This document shows positions 51,342 to 61,035 of a DNA stretch of 64,000 nucleotides, one piece after another (position 1 is the first letter of the stretch; each line of letters starts with the position of its first letter). This DNA comes from Streptomyces sp. DH12 (GTDB taxonomy: Bacteria; Actinomycetota; Actinomycetes; Streptomycetales; Streptomycetaceae), in the NCBI RefSeq assembly GCF_020873895.1, contig NZ_JAHWGT010000002.1:248001-312000 (forward strand), written 5' to 3'. Both the position numbers and the translations under genes were made by a program. The notes under the pieces are model-generated. The model did not search any database and was not told the origin of the DNA. It saw nothing but the letters and a program-made list of their open reading frames with translations.

Positions 51342-52580
51342 GTGGAACAGAGCGCCCCACCGTCCGAGCCGCTCAGGCCAAGCCTGGGCGCGCAGTCGAG
51401 GGACCCACCGAGGAAGTTGCCGCCCGTGACACTCCACCCCGCACTCCCGCCGGACCGGATCGCGGAGAACCCCCTCCTCGACGCGCCCGACCGGCTCCGC
51501 GACCTGCCGTGCGAGATCGTCTCCATCGACGAGCTCATGCCCTCGCTCGCCCCGCGCGAACAGCGCGAGGACCCCTCCCACGTCCGCCTCCTCGCCGAGA
51601 CCGGCGGCACCTGCGACCCCCTGCTCGTGCACCGGGCCACCATGCGGGTCATCGACGGCGCGCACCGGTTGAGGGCCGCCGTCATGCGGGGCCGCACCGC
51701 GGTCGAGGTCCAGTTCTTCGACGGCAGCGAGGAGGACGCCTTCGTCCTCGCCGTCCAACTCAACGTCCGGCACGGGCTGCCGCTGACCTTGGACGAGCGC
51801 CGGGCCGCCGCGGCCCGCGTCATCCGCAGCCACCCGCACTGGTCGGACCGCGTGGTGGCGCAGCGCACCGGCCTCAGCCCCAAGACCGTCGGCAAGGTCC
51901 GCGCGCGGGCCGGGGAGTACGCCGACGGGCCCGCCCGGCGCGTCGGCGGCGACGGGCGGGTGCGGCCGCTCAGCAGCGTCGAGGGCCGGCGCAGCGCCGC
52001 CGTCCTGCTCGCCGAGCACCCGGGGATGTCCCTCCGCGAGGTGGCCCGCAGGACGGGCCTGGCGGTGGGGACCGTACGGGACGTCAGGGACCGCCTGAAC
52101 AAGGGCCGCGACGTCGTGCCCGACCGGTTGCGCGGCCCGGAGGACCGGCGCGGCGCCGACACGTGGCCGCCCGCAGCGGCGCCGCCCGGCGGCGCGCCGG
52201 CGTCCGGGGGTGCGTCCGGGGGTGCGGCCGGCGGGGCCCCGGCGCCCTCCGTACCGAGGGCCGGCGCCCGCCCGGTGGCGGCGCGGCCGCCGGCCGACCA
52301 GGCGGGCCGGGCGCGGGGCGAGGCCCGCGGGGCCCCGTTCGACCCCGCGACCGCCGTGCGCAGGCTCGCCCGGGACCCCGCGCTGCGCGCGACCGAGTCC
52401 GGCCGGCAGCTGCTGCGGATGCTCCTGGCGACCGAGCTGGCCCAGCCGCGGTGGGAGGAGATCGCCGAGGCGGTCCCCGCCCACTGCGTGCCGCTCGTCC
52501 GCGAGGTGCTCCTCAGGCGCTGCGAAGACCTGAGGAAACTCGCCGATTCGGTCCCGGGCGGCCCGGATTTCCCCCGATGA
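51342..52580 (+). CDS. StrR/NovG-like pathway regulator (ParB-like domain)
   Basis: 412 aa from GTG 51342. The ParB-like part is that of StrR-type activators: HVRLLAETGGTCDPLLVHRA, MRVIDGAHRLRAAVMRG, VEVQFFDGSEEDAFVLAVQL. A helix-turn-helix follows (WSDRVVAQRTGLSPKTVGKV), and a second HTH-like segment (MSLREVARRTGLAVGTVRDV). A Gly/Ala/Pro linker leads to a helical C-terminus. Such proteins switch on antibiotic clusters. It is the likely activator of the phz operon, which begins 336 bases downstream on the same strand. Confidence 0.85.
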   Translation: MEQSAPPSEPLRPSLGAQSRDPPRKLPPVTLHPALPPDRIAENPLLDAPDRLRDLPCEIVSIDELMPSLAPREQREDPSHVRLLAETGGTCDPLLVHRATMRVIDGAHRLRAAVMRGRTAVEVQFFDGSEEDAFVLAVQLNVRHGLPLTLDERRAAAARVIRSHPHWSDRVVAQRTGLSPKTVGKVRARAGEYADGPARRVGGDGRVRPLSSVEGRRSAAVLLAEHPGMSLREVARRTGLAVGTVRDVRDRLNKGRDVVPDRLRGPEDRRGADTWPPAAAPPGGAPASGGASGGAAGGAPAPSVPRAGARPVAARPPADQAGRARGEARGAPFDPATAVRRLARDPALRATESGRQLLRMLLATELAQPRWEEIAEAVPAHCVPLVREVLLRRCEDLRKLADSVPGGPDFPR

Positions 52581-52613
52581 ACACCCTTCTGACCCCTGGG
52601 CAATTCCACGCGG

Positions 52614-52690
52614 CAGTTGAACTCGGAGATTCCGGTTCATGTGCGCAGCCACAGCCTTGACACGCACGGGGTGGTCGTAAAAGCTAAGGA
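52614..52690 (+). promoter_or_regulatory. Probable phz operon promoter and activator site
   Basis: A -35 TTGACA lies at 52657-52662, followed by an AT-richer AAAAGCTAAGGAT that may hold the -10, though the spacing is not certain. Just upstream, CAGTTGAAC (52614-52622) resembles one half of a StrR-type site, and TGAAC...GTTCA (52618-52639) forms a short dyad. A leader of about 220 bases would precede phzB. Confidence 0.5.
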
Positions 52691-52916
52691 TCGTCGCGGC
52701 TCGGGAAGTCGCCTCGGGGGATCGAAGAAAAGCGTCGACGCTCTGGTCGACGGGTCGGCCGGACAACGGACGGCCGCCATTCCTGCCGCCGGACGCGGCC
52801 GTATGCCGGATGGCCGCAGGCCGTGTTCCGCGTGCCGTCGGCGCACCCCCGCGAGGCGTTCCCGCCCGGCCGTGCCCCTTTCCGCCCCACCCGCCACGCG
52901 CAGTCGGAGGCCAGTC

Positions 52917-53405
52917 GTGTCCAACAGTGCCAACTTCCCGGGGACCGCCGAGGACGCTGAGCTCAGGAAGGTCAACCGGGCCACGGTCGAGACCTACATG
53001 AACACCCGCGGCGAGGACCGGCTGCGGCGCCACCTGCTCTTCACCGAGGACGGCGTCGGCGGCCTGTGGACCAACGACACCGGAGCGCCGATCGCCATCC
53101 GCGGCCGTGACCGCCTCGGCGAGCACGCGGTCTGGTCGCTGAAGTGCTTCCCCGACTGGGAATGGACGAACATCGAGATCTTCGAGACGCAGGACCCGAA
53201 CTTCTTCTGGGTCGAGTGCGACGGCGCCGGCGCCATTCGCTTCCCCGGATATCCAGAGGGCCGGTACGAGAACCATTTCCTGCACTCCTTCCGCTTGGAG
53301 AACGGGAAGATCAAGCTGCAGCGGGAGTTCATGAACCCGTTCGAGCAGCTGCGTGCCCTCGGAATTCCCGTACCCGAGATCAAGCGTGAGGGAATTCCGA
53401 CCTGA
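52917..53405 (+). CDS. phzB: PhzB phenazine biosynthesis protein
   Basis: 162 aa, exactly the size of Pseudomonas PhzA/B. GTG 52917 is preceded by CGGAGG. Motifs match PhzB: KVNRATVETYMNTRGEDRLR, LFTEDGVGGLWTNDTG, WSLKCFPDWEWTN, FWVECDGAG and PGYPEGRYENHFLHSF. It assists the condensation of two aminocyclohexenone carboxylates to the tricyclic ring. Only one copy is present, as is usual outside Pseudomonas. Confidence 0.95.
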   Translation: MSNSANFPGTAEDAELRKVNRATVETYMNTRGEDRLRRHLLFTEDGVGGLWTNDTGAPIAIRGRDRLGEHAVWSLKCFPDWEWTNIEIFETQDPNFFWVECDGAGAIRFPGYPEGRYENHFLHSFRLENGKIKLQREFMNPFEQLRALGIPVPEIKREGIPT

Positions 53406-53506
53406 CGGCGGTACGACCCGCCCACCACGCCCCGCCCCGCCGAGCCCCGCCACCGCCACCGCCGACGAGAACCGGCGCGCCAGTCGCCCTCGACCGATGG
53501 AGAACC

Positions 53507-54682
53507 GTGGACCACGTCATGCCCGAGATCGGGACGGCCACCGCGCCGCAGCAGCCCGAGTGGAGCGACACCGGCCAGGTCGAGCGCGTCGGCGAGGTGC
53601 TGGCGTCCCGCCCGCCGCTCGTCCGCGAGGCGGACGTGCGCACACTGCGCGCGCTCCTCGCGGAGGTGGCGGAGGGCCGGGCCCTCGTCGTGCAGGCCGG
53701 CGACTGCGCCGAGGACCCCGAGGAGTGCACCCCGGGCCACGTCGCCCGCAAGAGCGCCGCGCTCGACATCATGGCCGGAGCGCTGCGGATGCGCGCCCAC
53801 GCGCCGGTGCTCCGGGTGGGCCGCATCGGCGGCCAGTTCGCCAAGCCCCGCTCCCGCGGCACGGAACGCGTCGGCGGGCTCACCCTGCCGGTCTTCCGCG
53901 GCCACATGGTGAACGGCCCGGAGCCGACGGCGGACAGCAGGCGGCCCGACCCGCTGCGCGTCCTCACCGGGTACATGGCGGCGAGCGACATCATGGACCA
54001 CCTCGGCTGGCGCGGCCCGGCCCGCCGACCGGCCGCCGACCCGCCCGTGTGGACCAGCCACGAGGCGCTGCTCCTCGCGTACGAGATGCCCATGCTGCGC
54101 CGCGGCGCCGCGGGCGCGCTGTACCTCGGTTCCACGCACTGGCCCTGGATCGGGGAGCGGACCCGCCGCGCCGACGGCCCGCACGTCGCGCTCCTCGCCG
54201 CGGTGGCCAACCCCGTCGCGTGCAAGGTCGGCCCGACGACGTCGCCGGAGGAACTCGCCGCCCTCTGCGACCGGCTGGACCCGCAGCGGGAGCCGGGCCG
54301 CCTCACCCTCATCGCCCGGATGGGCGCCGACCTCGCCGCGGACCGGCTGCCGCGGCTAGTCGAGACGGCCAGGGCGGCGGGGCACCCGGCACTGTGGCTC
54401 TGCGACCCGATGCACGGCAACACCGTCACCACGCCGCAGGGCCGAAAGACCCGCCTGGTCGAGACCCTCCGGCGGGAGGTGCGCGCGTTCGTCGACGCGG
54501 TACGGGCGGCCGGGGGCGTCCCCGCGGGGCTGCACCTGGAGACGACGCCCGACGACGTCACCGAGTGCGCGGCCGACGCGGCGGACCTCGACCGGGTCGG
54601 CGACCGGTACACCTCCCACTGCGACCCGCGGCTCACGGTCGCGCAGGCGGCCTCGGTGATCTCGGCCTGGGACGCCGCCTGA
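53507..54682 (+). CDS. phzC: PhzC, class II DAHP synthase
   Basis: 391 aa from GTG 53507 with GGAG upstream. Class II DAHP synthase motifs: LVVQAGDCAEDP, RVGRIGGQFAKPRS, GAALYLGSTHWPWIGERTR (here GALYLGSTHWPWIGERTR), CKVGPTTSPEEL, CDPMHGNT and LHLETTPDDVTEC. It increases the flow into the shikimate pathway for phenazine formation. A 272-base gap follows before phzD, the only long gap within phzB-G. Confidence 0.95.
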   Translation: MDHVMPEIGTATAPQQPEWSDTGQVERVGEVLASRPPLVREADVRTLRALLAEVAEGRALVVQAGDCAEDPEECTPGHVARKSAALDIMAGALRMRAHAPVLRVGRIGGQFAKPRSRGTERVGGLTLPVFRGHMVNGPEPTADSRRPDPLRVLTGYMAASDIMDHLGWRGPARRPAADPPVWTSHEALLLAYEMPMLRRGAAGALYLGSTHWPWIGERTRRADGPHVALLAAVANPVACKVGPTTSPEELAALCDRLDPQREPGRLTLIARMGADLAADRLPRLVETARAAGHPALWLCDPMHGNTVTTPQGRKTRLVETLRREVRAFVDAVRAAGGVPAGLHLETTPDDVTECAADAADLDRVGDRYTSHCDPRLTVAQAASVISAWDAA

Positions 54683-54954
54683 CGCCGCCTGACGCCGTCC
54701 GAGGCCGCCGGCGGGCCGCAGCCGACCCGACGACCGGGGGGCACGGCCCGGTGTGACGCGTCGGGCGACCCGCCCCGGACCGGCGCGACCGGCCCTCGTC
54801 CCCGCGCGGCCCGCGCGGCCCGCTCCCCGCGCGGCCCGCTCCCCGTCCCCGCTCGCCCCGGCCCCGGCCACCCCGGACCCGCCCGCCCAGCCAAGCGACC
54901 CCTCGCGCCCCGACCAGGCGACCCCTCCGCGCGATCCGACCAGGAGAGAAGACC

Positions 54955-55578
54955 ATGCCCGGTATCCCGGCCATCGAGCCCTACCCCCTGCCCACGGCGG
55001 GCGACCTCCCGGCCAACACCGCCCGTTGGACCCTCGACCCCGACCGCGCCGTCGTCCTCGTCCACGACATGCAGCGCTACTTCCTCGCGCCCCTGCCGGC
55101 CACCCTGCGCGCCGAGGTCGTGGCGAACGCCGCCCAGGTCCGCGAACGCGCCGCCGCCCTCGGCGTCCCCGTCGCCTACACCGCCCAGCGCGGCGACATG
55201 AGCGACGAGGTGCGCGGCCTGCTCAAGGACTTCTGGGGGCCCGGCATGCGCGGCACCCCCGAGGACCGCCAGGTCGTCGACGCGCTCGCGCCCGCGCCCG
55301 GCGACTGGATGCTCGACAAGCTCCGCTACAGCGCCTTCTTCCGCTCCGGCCTGCTGGAGCGCATGCGCGCGGAGGGCCGCGACCAGCTCGTCCTGTGCGG
55401 TGTGTACGCGCACGTCGGCGTTCTCATGACGGCCGTCGACGCCTTCACCCGCGACATCCGCGCCTTCCTCGTCGGGGACGCCGTCGCCGACTTCGACGCC
55501 GCCCACCACCGCATGGCGCTCGACTACGCCGCCGGCCGGTGCGCGGTCGTCCTGTCCTCGAAGGAGGTGTTCGCGTGA
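54955..55578 (+). CDS. phzD: PhzD isochorismatase
   Basis: 207 aa, identical in length to Pseudomonas PhzD. The catalytic residues fall at the same positions: Asp38 in LVHDMQRYF and Lys122 in [11 protein letters not shown]. It hydrolyses 2-amino-2-deoxyisochorismate to trans-2,3-dihydro-3-hydroxyanthranilate. ATG 54955 follows AGGAGAG. The next gene overlaps by GTGA. Confidence 0.96.
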   Translation: MPGIPAIEPYPLPTAGDLPANTARWTLDPDRAVVLVHDMQRYFLAPLPATLRAEVVANAAQVRERAAALGVPVAYTAQRGDMSDEVRGLLKDFWGPGMRGTPEDRQVVDALAPAPGDWMLDKLRYSAFFRSGLLERMRAEGRDQLVLCGVYAHVGVLMTAVDAFTRDIRAFLVGDAVADFDAAHHRMALDYAAGRCAVVLSSKEVFA

Positions 55579-57641
55579 CCGGCCCGCACGCCGCGCCGCC
55601 ACCGCGACCGACCACCGCCGAACTGCTCGACGCCGTCCTCGGCGAGAAGCCCCCCGCCTTCGCCCTGCTGCACCGGCCGGAGGCGAACGGCCCCGGGACG
55701 CTGGACGTCCTCGTCGGCGACGTGGCCCCCGTCGCCGACCTGGCCCGCATCCCGCTCCCCGACACCGACCTCGGCCCCGACACCGCCGAAGGCGCCCCCG
55801 GCCCCGGCGGCACGGGGGCACACGCCGGGCCGCGCCACGACGTGCTCGTCCTCGTCCCGTACCGGCAGATCCGCGAGCGCGGCTTCGACTGCGTCGACGA
55901 CGGCGCGCCGCTGCTCGCGATGACGGTCCGCGACCAGCGGACGTCACCGGTCGCCGAGGTCCTCGACCGGATCCCGGACGGGCCCGTGACGGTCTCCGGC
56001 GGCCACTTCGACGTGGCCGACGACGACTACGCCGAGACCGTCCGCCGGGTCGTCAAGGAGGAGATCGGCGAGGGCGAGGGCGCCAACTTCGTCATCAAGC
56101 GGTCCTTCGTCACCGACATCGACGACTACACACCCCGCAGCGCCCTGGCGTTCTTCCGGCGGCTCCTGGAGGTGGAGTCCAACGCGTACTGGACGTTCGT
56201 CGTCCACACCGGCACGCGGACCTTCGTCGGCGCCACCCCGGAACGCCACCTCACCCTGTCCGGCGGCGTGGCCACGATGAACCCCATCAGCGGCACCTAC
56301 CGCTACCCGCCGTCCGGGCCGACCCTGCCCGGGGTGCTGGACTTCCTCGCCGACCGCAAGGAGTCCGACGAGCTCTACATGGTCCTCGACGAGGAGCTCA
56401 AGATGATGTCACGCATCTGCGAGCCGGGGGTCCGCGTGGTCGGGCCGCGGCTCAAGGAGATGGCGCGCCTCGCCCACACCGAGTACGTCATCGAGGGCGC
56501 CTGCGACGGCGACGTGCGCGACGCGCTCCGCGAGACGATGTTCGCGCCGACCGTCACGGGCAGCCCCCTGGAGAGCGCCTGCCGGGTCATCGGGCGGCAC
56601 GAGCCGGGCGGACGCGGCTACTACAGCGGGGTCCTCGCCCTCGTGGGCCGCGACGCGGCGGGCCGGCGGACGCTCGACTCGGCGATCCTCATCCGCACCG
56701 CCGACATCGACGCTGCGGGCCGGGCCCGCATCGGTGTCGGCGCCACCCTGGTACGCCACTCGGACCCGCTCTCGGAGGTCGCCGAGACCCGCGCCAAGGT
56801 GTCCGGGCTCCTCTCGGCGCTGTCCAGCGCCGGCCGGGTCCCGCTCGACGGCCACCCGGAGGTGCGGGGCGCGCTGGAGCGGCGCAACGCGACCATCGCC
56901 GCGTTCTGGCTCGGCACGGAGCCGGCCGCTGGCACGGCCCCGGGGGAGGACACCGCGCCCGCCACGGCCTCCGGCGTCACCGCACCCGCCACGGCCTCCG
57001 GCGGTACCGCACCCGCCACGGCGACGGCTTCCACCCTCACCGCCGTACACCGTCCGGCCCGCCTCGTCGGCCGCAAGACGCTCGTCGTCGACGCCGAGGA
57101 CACCTTCACCTCGATGCTCGACCACCAACTGCGCACCCTGGGAACGGCGGTGACGGTGTGCCGCTGGGACGATGTCCCGCCGCTCGACGGGTACGACCTC
57201 GTCGTCCTCGGCCCCGGACCGGGCGACCCGCGCGCCGCCGACCACCCCAAGATCGCCGCCCTGGACGCCGCGGCCGGCGCGCTGCTCGCGGCACGGCGCC
57301 CGTTCCTGGCGGTCTGCCTCAGCCACCAGGTCCTCGCCACCCGCCTGGGCTTCCCGATCCGCCGCCGCGACACGCCCAACCAGGGCCTCCAGAAGCGGAT
57401 CGACCTGTTCGGCACGGCCGAACGCGTGGGGTTCTACAACACCTTCGCCGCCCGCGCCGACACGGACGTCCGGCAGGTCGACGGCGTCGGCGCCGTACGG
57501 ATCAGCCGCGACCCGGAGACCGGCGAGGTCCACGCGCTGCGCGGACCGCGCTTCTCCTCCCTCCAGTTCCACGCCGAGTCGGTACTCACCCAGAACGGGC
57601 CGCGCATCCTCGGCTCCCTCATCGAAAGGGCGATGTCGTGA
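55575..57641 (+). CDS. phzE: PhzE 2-amino-2-deoxyisochorismate synthase
   Basis: 688 aa from GTG 55575. It is a fused enzyme: an N-terminal chorismate-using MST domain ([47 protein letters not shown]) and a C-terminal class I glutamine amidotransferase ([11 protein letters not shown], nucleophile Cys in [19 protein letters not shown]). A low-complexity Ala/Thr/Pro repeat (around 455-490) links them. It makes ADIC from chorismate and glutamine. Confidence 0.96.
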   Translation: MTGPHAAPPPRPTTAELLDAVLGEKPPAFALLHRPEANGPGTLDVLVGDVAPVADLARIPLPDTDLGPDTAEGAPGPGGTGAHAGPRHDVLVLVPYRQIRERGFDCVDDGAPLLAMTVRDQRTSPVAEVLDRIPDGPVTVSGGHFDVADDDYAETVRRVVKEEIGEGEGANFVIKRSFVTDIDDYTPRSALAFFRRLLEVESNAYWTFVVHTGTRTFVGATPERHLTLSGGVATMNPISGTYRYPPSGPTLPGVLDFLADRKESDELYMVLDEELKMMSRICEPGVRVVGPRLKEMARLAHTEYVIEGACDGDVRDALRETMFAPTVTGSPLESACRVIGRHEPGGRGYYSGVLALVGRDAAGRRTLDSAILIRTADIDAAGRARIGVGATLVRHSDPLSEVAETRAKVSGLLSALSSAGRVPLDGHPEVRGALERRNATIAAFWLGTEPAAGTAPGEDTAPATASGVTAPATASGGTAPATATASTLTAVHRPARLVGRKTLVVDAEDTFTSMLDHQLRTLGTAVTVCRWDDVPPLDGYDLVVLGPGPGDPRAADHPKIAALDAAAGALLAARRPFLAVCLSHQVLATRLGFPIRRRDTPNQGLQKRIDLFGTAERVGFYNTFAARADTDVRQVDGVGAVRISRDPETGEVHALRGPRFSSLQFHAESVLTQNGPRILGSLIERAMS

Positions 57642-58510
57642 TGCCCGCTGCCGCCGCCGGCACCCTCGGCGCGACCCACCGCTACGTGGTGATCGACGCG
57701 TTCACCGACACCCCCCTGCGGGGCAACCCCGTCGCCGTCTTCTTCGACGCCGACGACCTCCCCGCCGCGCGGATGCAGAGCATCGCCCAGGAGATGAACC
57801 TCTCCGAGGTGACGTTCGTCCTCGCGCCGAAACGGGGCGGCGACGCCCACATCCGCATCTTCACCCCCGTCAACGAGCTGCCGTTCGCCGGCCACCCCCT
57901 CCTCGGCACGGCCGTCGCGCTCGGCGAGACGCATCCGGGGGACCGGCTGCGGTTGGAGACGGCCATGGGCGTCATCGCCTTCGAGTTGGAGCGGCCCGCC
58001 GGGGGAGCGCTGACGGCGCGGATGGAGCAGCCGATCCCCACCTGGCGGGAGTTCGACCGCACCGACGAGCTGCTGGCCGCCCTCGGCGTGCCCGCACCGG
58101 AGCTGCCCGTCGAGATCTACACCAACGGCCCGCGGCACGTCTTCGTCGGGCTGGAGAGCGTCGAGGCGCTGTCGCGGGTCGACCCCGACCACCGGGCGCT
58201 GGCCGCGTTCCCGGACATGGCGACCAACTGCTTCGCCGGCTCGGGGACGACCTGGCGCACCCGGATGTTCTCCCCGGCCTACGGCGTCACCGAGGACGCC
58301 GCGACCGGTTCGGCGGCGGGCCCGCTCGCCGTCCACCTCGCCCGCCACGGCCGCGCCGGGTACGGCCGCTGGATCGACGTCCACCAGGGCGTCGAGATGG
58401 GCCGGCACGCGCTGATGCGCGCCTTCGCGGAGGGCGCGGGCGACCGCGTGACCTCGGTGCGCGTCGCCGGGGCCGGCGTGCCCTTCGCACGCGGCACGAT
58501 CCACGTCTGA
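57641..58510 (+). CDS. phzF: PhzF isomerase
   Basis: 289 aa. ATG 57641 overlaps the phzE stop (TGATG). The diaminopimelate-epimerase fold carries the catalytic Glu in MNLSEVTFV, with GNPVAVFFDADDLP, PVNELPFAGHPLLGTA and EDAATGSAAGPLAVHLARHG. It isomerises dihydro-hydroxyanthranilate to the ketone that dimerises to the phenazine core. Confidence 0.96.
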   Translation: MPAAAAGTLGATHRYVVIDAFTDTPLRGNPVAVFFDADDLPAARMQSIAQEMNLSEVTFVLAPKRGGDAHIRIFTPVNELPFAGHPLLGTAVALGETHPGDRLRLETAMGVIAFELERPAGGALTARMEQPIPTWREFDRTDELLAALGVPAPELPVEIYTNGPRHVFVGLESVEALSRVDPDHRALAAFPDMATNCFAGSGTTWRTRMFSPAYGVTEDAATGSAAGPLAVHLARHGRAGYGRWIDVHQGVEMGRHALMRAFAEGAGDRVTSVRVAGAGVPFARGTIHV

Positions 58511-58560
58511 CCGGCCACCCGACCGACCGTCCGACCGACCGCCGTCGCCCTGGGGGAGAA

Positions 58561-59196
58561 GTGAGCAGCCAGTTCGAGAGCCTGACCGGAGCGGTCGACG
58601 ACCCGTTCCCGGAGTACGACGCGCCGCCCGGCGAACCGATGGGGCTGGTGCGGGCCTGGGTGTCCGGCGCCGTCGAGGCGGGGGTGCGCGAGCCGCTCGC
58701 CCTGGCGCTCGCCACGGCGGACGCCCGGGGCCGCCCCTCCAACCGGACCGTCGCCGTCCTGGACGTGTCCACCGAGGGCCTGCTCTTCACCAGCCACAGC
58801 ACCAGCCGCAAGGGCCGCGAGATCGCCGAGACGGGGTGGGCGTCGGGGCTCTTCTACTGGCGCGAGACGGGCCGGCAGTTGACCGTCTCCGGGCCGGTGG
58901 CGGTGCTGGACGGCGAGGAGGCGGACCGGCTGTGGGCGGCGCGGGCCGTGCCGCTGCACGCGATGACGACGGCGTCCCGGCAGAGCGACCCGCTCACCGA
59001 CGTGGACGGCCTGCGCCGGGAGGCCGACCGGCTGGCCGAGGGCGGCGTGCCGCTGCCGCGGCCCGAGCGGTTCGTCGGGTACCGGCTGCGGCCGGACGCG
59101 GTCGAGTTCTGGTGCGCCGCCGCCGACCGGCTGCACCGGCGGCTGCGCTACGACACCACCCCGGCGGGCTGGCGGGCCGTACGGCTCCAGCCGTGA
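58561..59196 (+). CDS. phzG: PhzG FMN-dependent oxidase
   Basis: 211 aa from GTG 58561, with GGGGGAGAA upstream. Pyridoxamine-phosphate-oxidase-like motifs: ALATADARGRPSNRTVAVLD, LLFTSHSTSRKGREI, WASGLFYWRETGRQLTVSG and VEFWCAAADRLHRRLRY. It oxidises dihydrophenazine intermediates to the aromatic carboxylates. Confidence 0.95.
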   Translation: MSSQFESLTGAVDDPFPEYDAPPGEPMGLVRAWVSGAVEAGVREPLALALATADARGRPSNRTVAVLDVSTEGLLFTSHSTSRKGREIAETGWASGLFYWRETGRQLTVSGPVAVLDGEEADRLWAARAVPLHAMTTASRQSDPLTDVDGLRREADRLAEGGVPLPRPERFVGYRLRPDAVEFWCAAADRLHRRLRYDTTPAGWRAVRLQP

Positions 59197-59339
59197 CCAC
59201 CCCCGCCCCGCGACCGACCGCCCGGCGACCGACCGACCCGCGACCCACCGGCGAGCCGACCCGCGAACTGACCCGCGAACGACCGGCCGACGGGCGACGC
59301 ACGCCCGCACCGGCCTGACACACACATGGAGGCTGACGC

Positions 59340-60968
59340 ATGACCGACACCACCGGGACGGACTTCGACGCGATCGTCGTGGGGGCCGGATTCGCGGGCA
59401 TCTACATGACCCACAAGCTGCGTGACGGACTGGGTCTGCGGGTCCGCACGTTCGAGAAGGGCAGCGGCGTCGGAGGCACCTGGCACTGGAACCGCTACCC
59501 GGGGGCGATGGCGGACGTCGAGGCGTTCGTCTACCGCTACTCCTTCGACAAGGAGATGCTCCAGGAGTGGGACTGGAAGACCCGCTACATCCCCCAGGCG
59601 GAGATCCTCGCCTACCTGGAGGCCGTGGTGGAGCGCCACGACCTCGCCCGGGACATCCGGCTGGAGACCGGCGTCACGTCCGCCGTCTACGACGAGGACC
59701 GCGACATGTGGACCGTCACCACGACGGACGGCGCCAGCCACACCGCCCGCTACCTGGTCACCGCGCTGGGCCCCCTGTCGAAGACGAACCTCCCCGACAT
59801 ACCCGGCCGCGACACCTTCCGGGGCGCCATGGTGCACACCGGGGCGTGGCCGGAGGACCTGAGCGTCGACGGCAAGCGGGTCGGCGTCGTCGGCACGGGC
59901 TCGACCGGCACCCAGTTCGTCTGCGCCGCGGCGAAGACCGCCGGGCACCTGACGGTCTTCCAGCGCACCCCGCAGTACGTCGTCCCCTCCGGCAACGGCC
60001 CGGTGACCGAGGAGTACGTGGCCGGCGTCAAGGCCGACTACGACCGGATCTGGGAGCAGGTCCGCCAGTCCCGGGTGGGCTGCGGCTTCGAGGAGAGCCA
60101 GACGCCCGCCATGAGCGTCTCGGAGGAGGAGCGCCGCCGCGTGTTCGAGGAGGGCTGGCGCGTCGGCAACGGGTTCCGCTTCATGTTCGGCACCTTCGGT
60201 GACATCGCGGTCGACCCGGCCGCGAACGAGGCGGCGGCCGCGTTCATCCGGTCGAAGATCCAGGAGATCGTGAAGGACCCGGAGACCGCCCGGAAGCTGA
60301 CGCCGACCGACTTCTACGCCCGTCGGCCCATCTGCAACGAGGGGTACTACGAGACCTTCAACCGGGAGAACGTCACCCTGGTCAGCGTCCGCGAGAACCC
60401 GATCAGGGAGATCACCGCGAACGGCGTGGTCACCGAGGACGGCGTCGAGCACGAGCTGGACGTCCTCGTCTTCGCGACGGGCTTCGAGGCGATGGACGGC
60501 GGCTACCAGGTCATCGACATCCGCGGCCGCGGCGGCGTGCCGATCCGCGACCACTGGGCGGAGGGCCCCAGCAGCTACCTGGGGGTCGCGGTCTCCGGCT
60601 TCCCGAACATGTTCATGGTGTACGGCCCCAACAGCGCCTTCAGCAACCTGCCGCCCGGCATCGAGACCCACGTCGAGTGGATCGCGGAGCTGATCGGGCT
60701 CGTCGAGAGCGGCGACGCCACCGCCATCGAGGCGACCGCGGCGGCCGAGGCGGGCTGGACGGCCACCTGCGAGGAGACGGCCGCCTACTCCCTCTTCTCC
60801 CGGGTCGACTCGTGGATCTTCGGGACGAACATCCCCGGCAAGAAGCGGTCGGTGATGTTCTACTTCGGCGGCCTGGCGGAGTACCGCCGGCGCCTGCGAG
60901 AGATCGCCGCCGCCGACTACGACGGCTTCACCCTCCACACCCCCCGCGCCCTCCCGATCCCGGCCTGA
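59340..60968 (+). CDS. Class B flavin monooxygenase, predicted phenazine N-oxygenase
   Basis: 542 aa from ATG 59340 with GGAGG upstream. FAD site VVGAGFAGIYMTHKLRD, NADPH site VGVVGTGSTGTQFVCAAA, and the Baeyer-Villiger fingerprint FRGAMVHTGAWPED are all present. The closest functional precedent in a phenazine setting is the PhzNO1 type (Nocardiopsis, Lysobacter), cyclohexanone-monooxygenase-like enzymes that add N-oxides to hydroxyphenazines. Its place right behind phzG fits that role; a true Baeyer-Villiger reaction is the alternative. Confidence 0.85.
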   Translation: MTDTTGTDFDAIVVGAGFAGIYMTHKLRDGLGLRVRTFEKGSGVGGTWHWNRYPGAMADVEAFVYRYSFDKEMLQEWDWKTRYIPQAEILAYLEAVVERHDLARDIRLETGVTSAVYDEDRDMWTVTTTDGASHTARYLVTALGPLSKTNLPDIPGRDTFRGAMVHTGAWPEDLSVDGKRVGVVGTGSTGTQFVCAAAKTAGHLTVFQRTPQYVVPSGNGPVTEEYVAGVKADYDRIWEQVRQSRVGCGFEESQTPAMSVSEEERRRVFEEGWRVGNGFRFMFGTFGDIAVDPAANEAAAAFIRSKIQEIVKDPETARKLTPTDFYARRPICNEGYYETFNRENVTLVSVRENPIREITANGVVTEDGVEHELDVLVFATGFEAMDGGYQVIDIRGRGGVPIRDHWAEGPSSYLGVAVSGFPNMFMVYGPNSAFSNLPPGIETHVEWIAELIGLVESGDATAIEATAAAEAGWTATCEETAAYSLFSRVDSWIFGTNIPGKKRSVMFYFGGLAEYRRRLREIAAADYDGFTLHTPRALPIPA

Positions 60969-60979
60969 CCCGCGACGCC

Positions 60980-61024
60980 ACCGCCCGCCCCCACTGCCCC
61001 GAGGCGGGGGAGGGGGCGGGCGGT
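60980..61024. terminator. Strong bidirectional terminator at the end of the phz operon
   Basis: Perfect 13-bp arms ACCGCCCGCCCCC (60980-60992) and GGGGGCGGGCGGT (61012-61024), with an inner CCCC/GGGG pair. It lies between the monooxygenase gene and the convergent ABC transporter operon. Confidence 0.88.
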
Positions 61025-61035
61025 GGGCGCGCGCA

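Noticed and set aside
51182-52660. A 492-aa plus-strand frame beginning MTDEFDETDE
   Set aside because: It overlaps the StrR-like gene in another frame. Only its first residues look protein-like; the rest is Arg/Pro-rich shadow.
53380-55947. An 855-aa minus-strand frame antisense to phzC and phzD
   Set aside because: phzC, phzD and phzE carry exact catalytic residues on the plus strand; the antisense frame has no domain.
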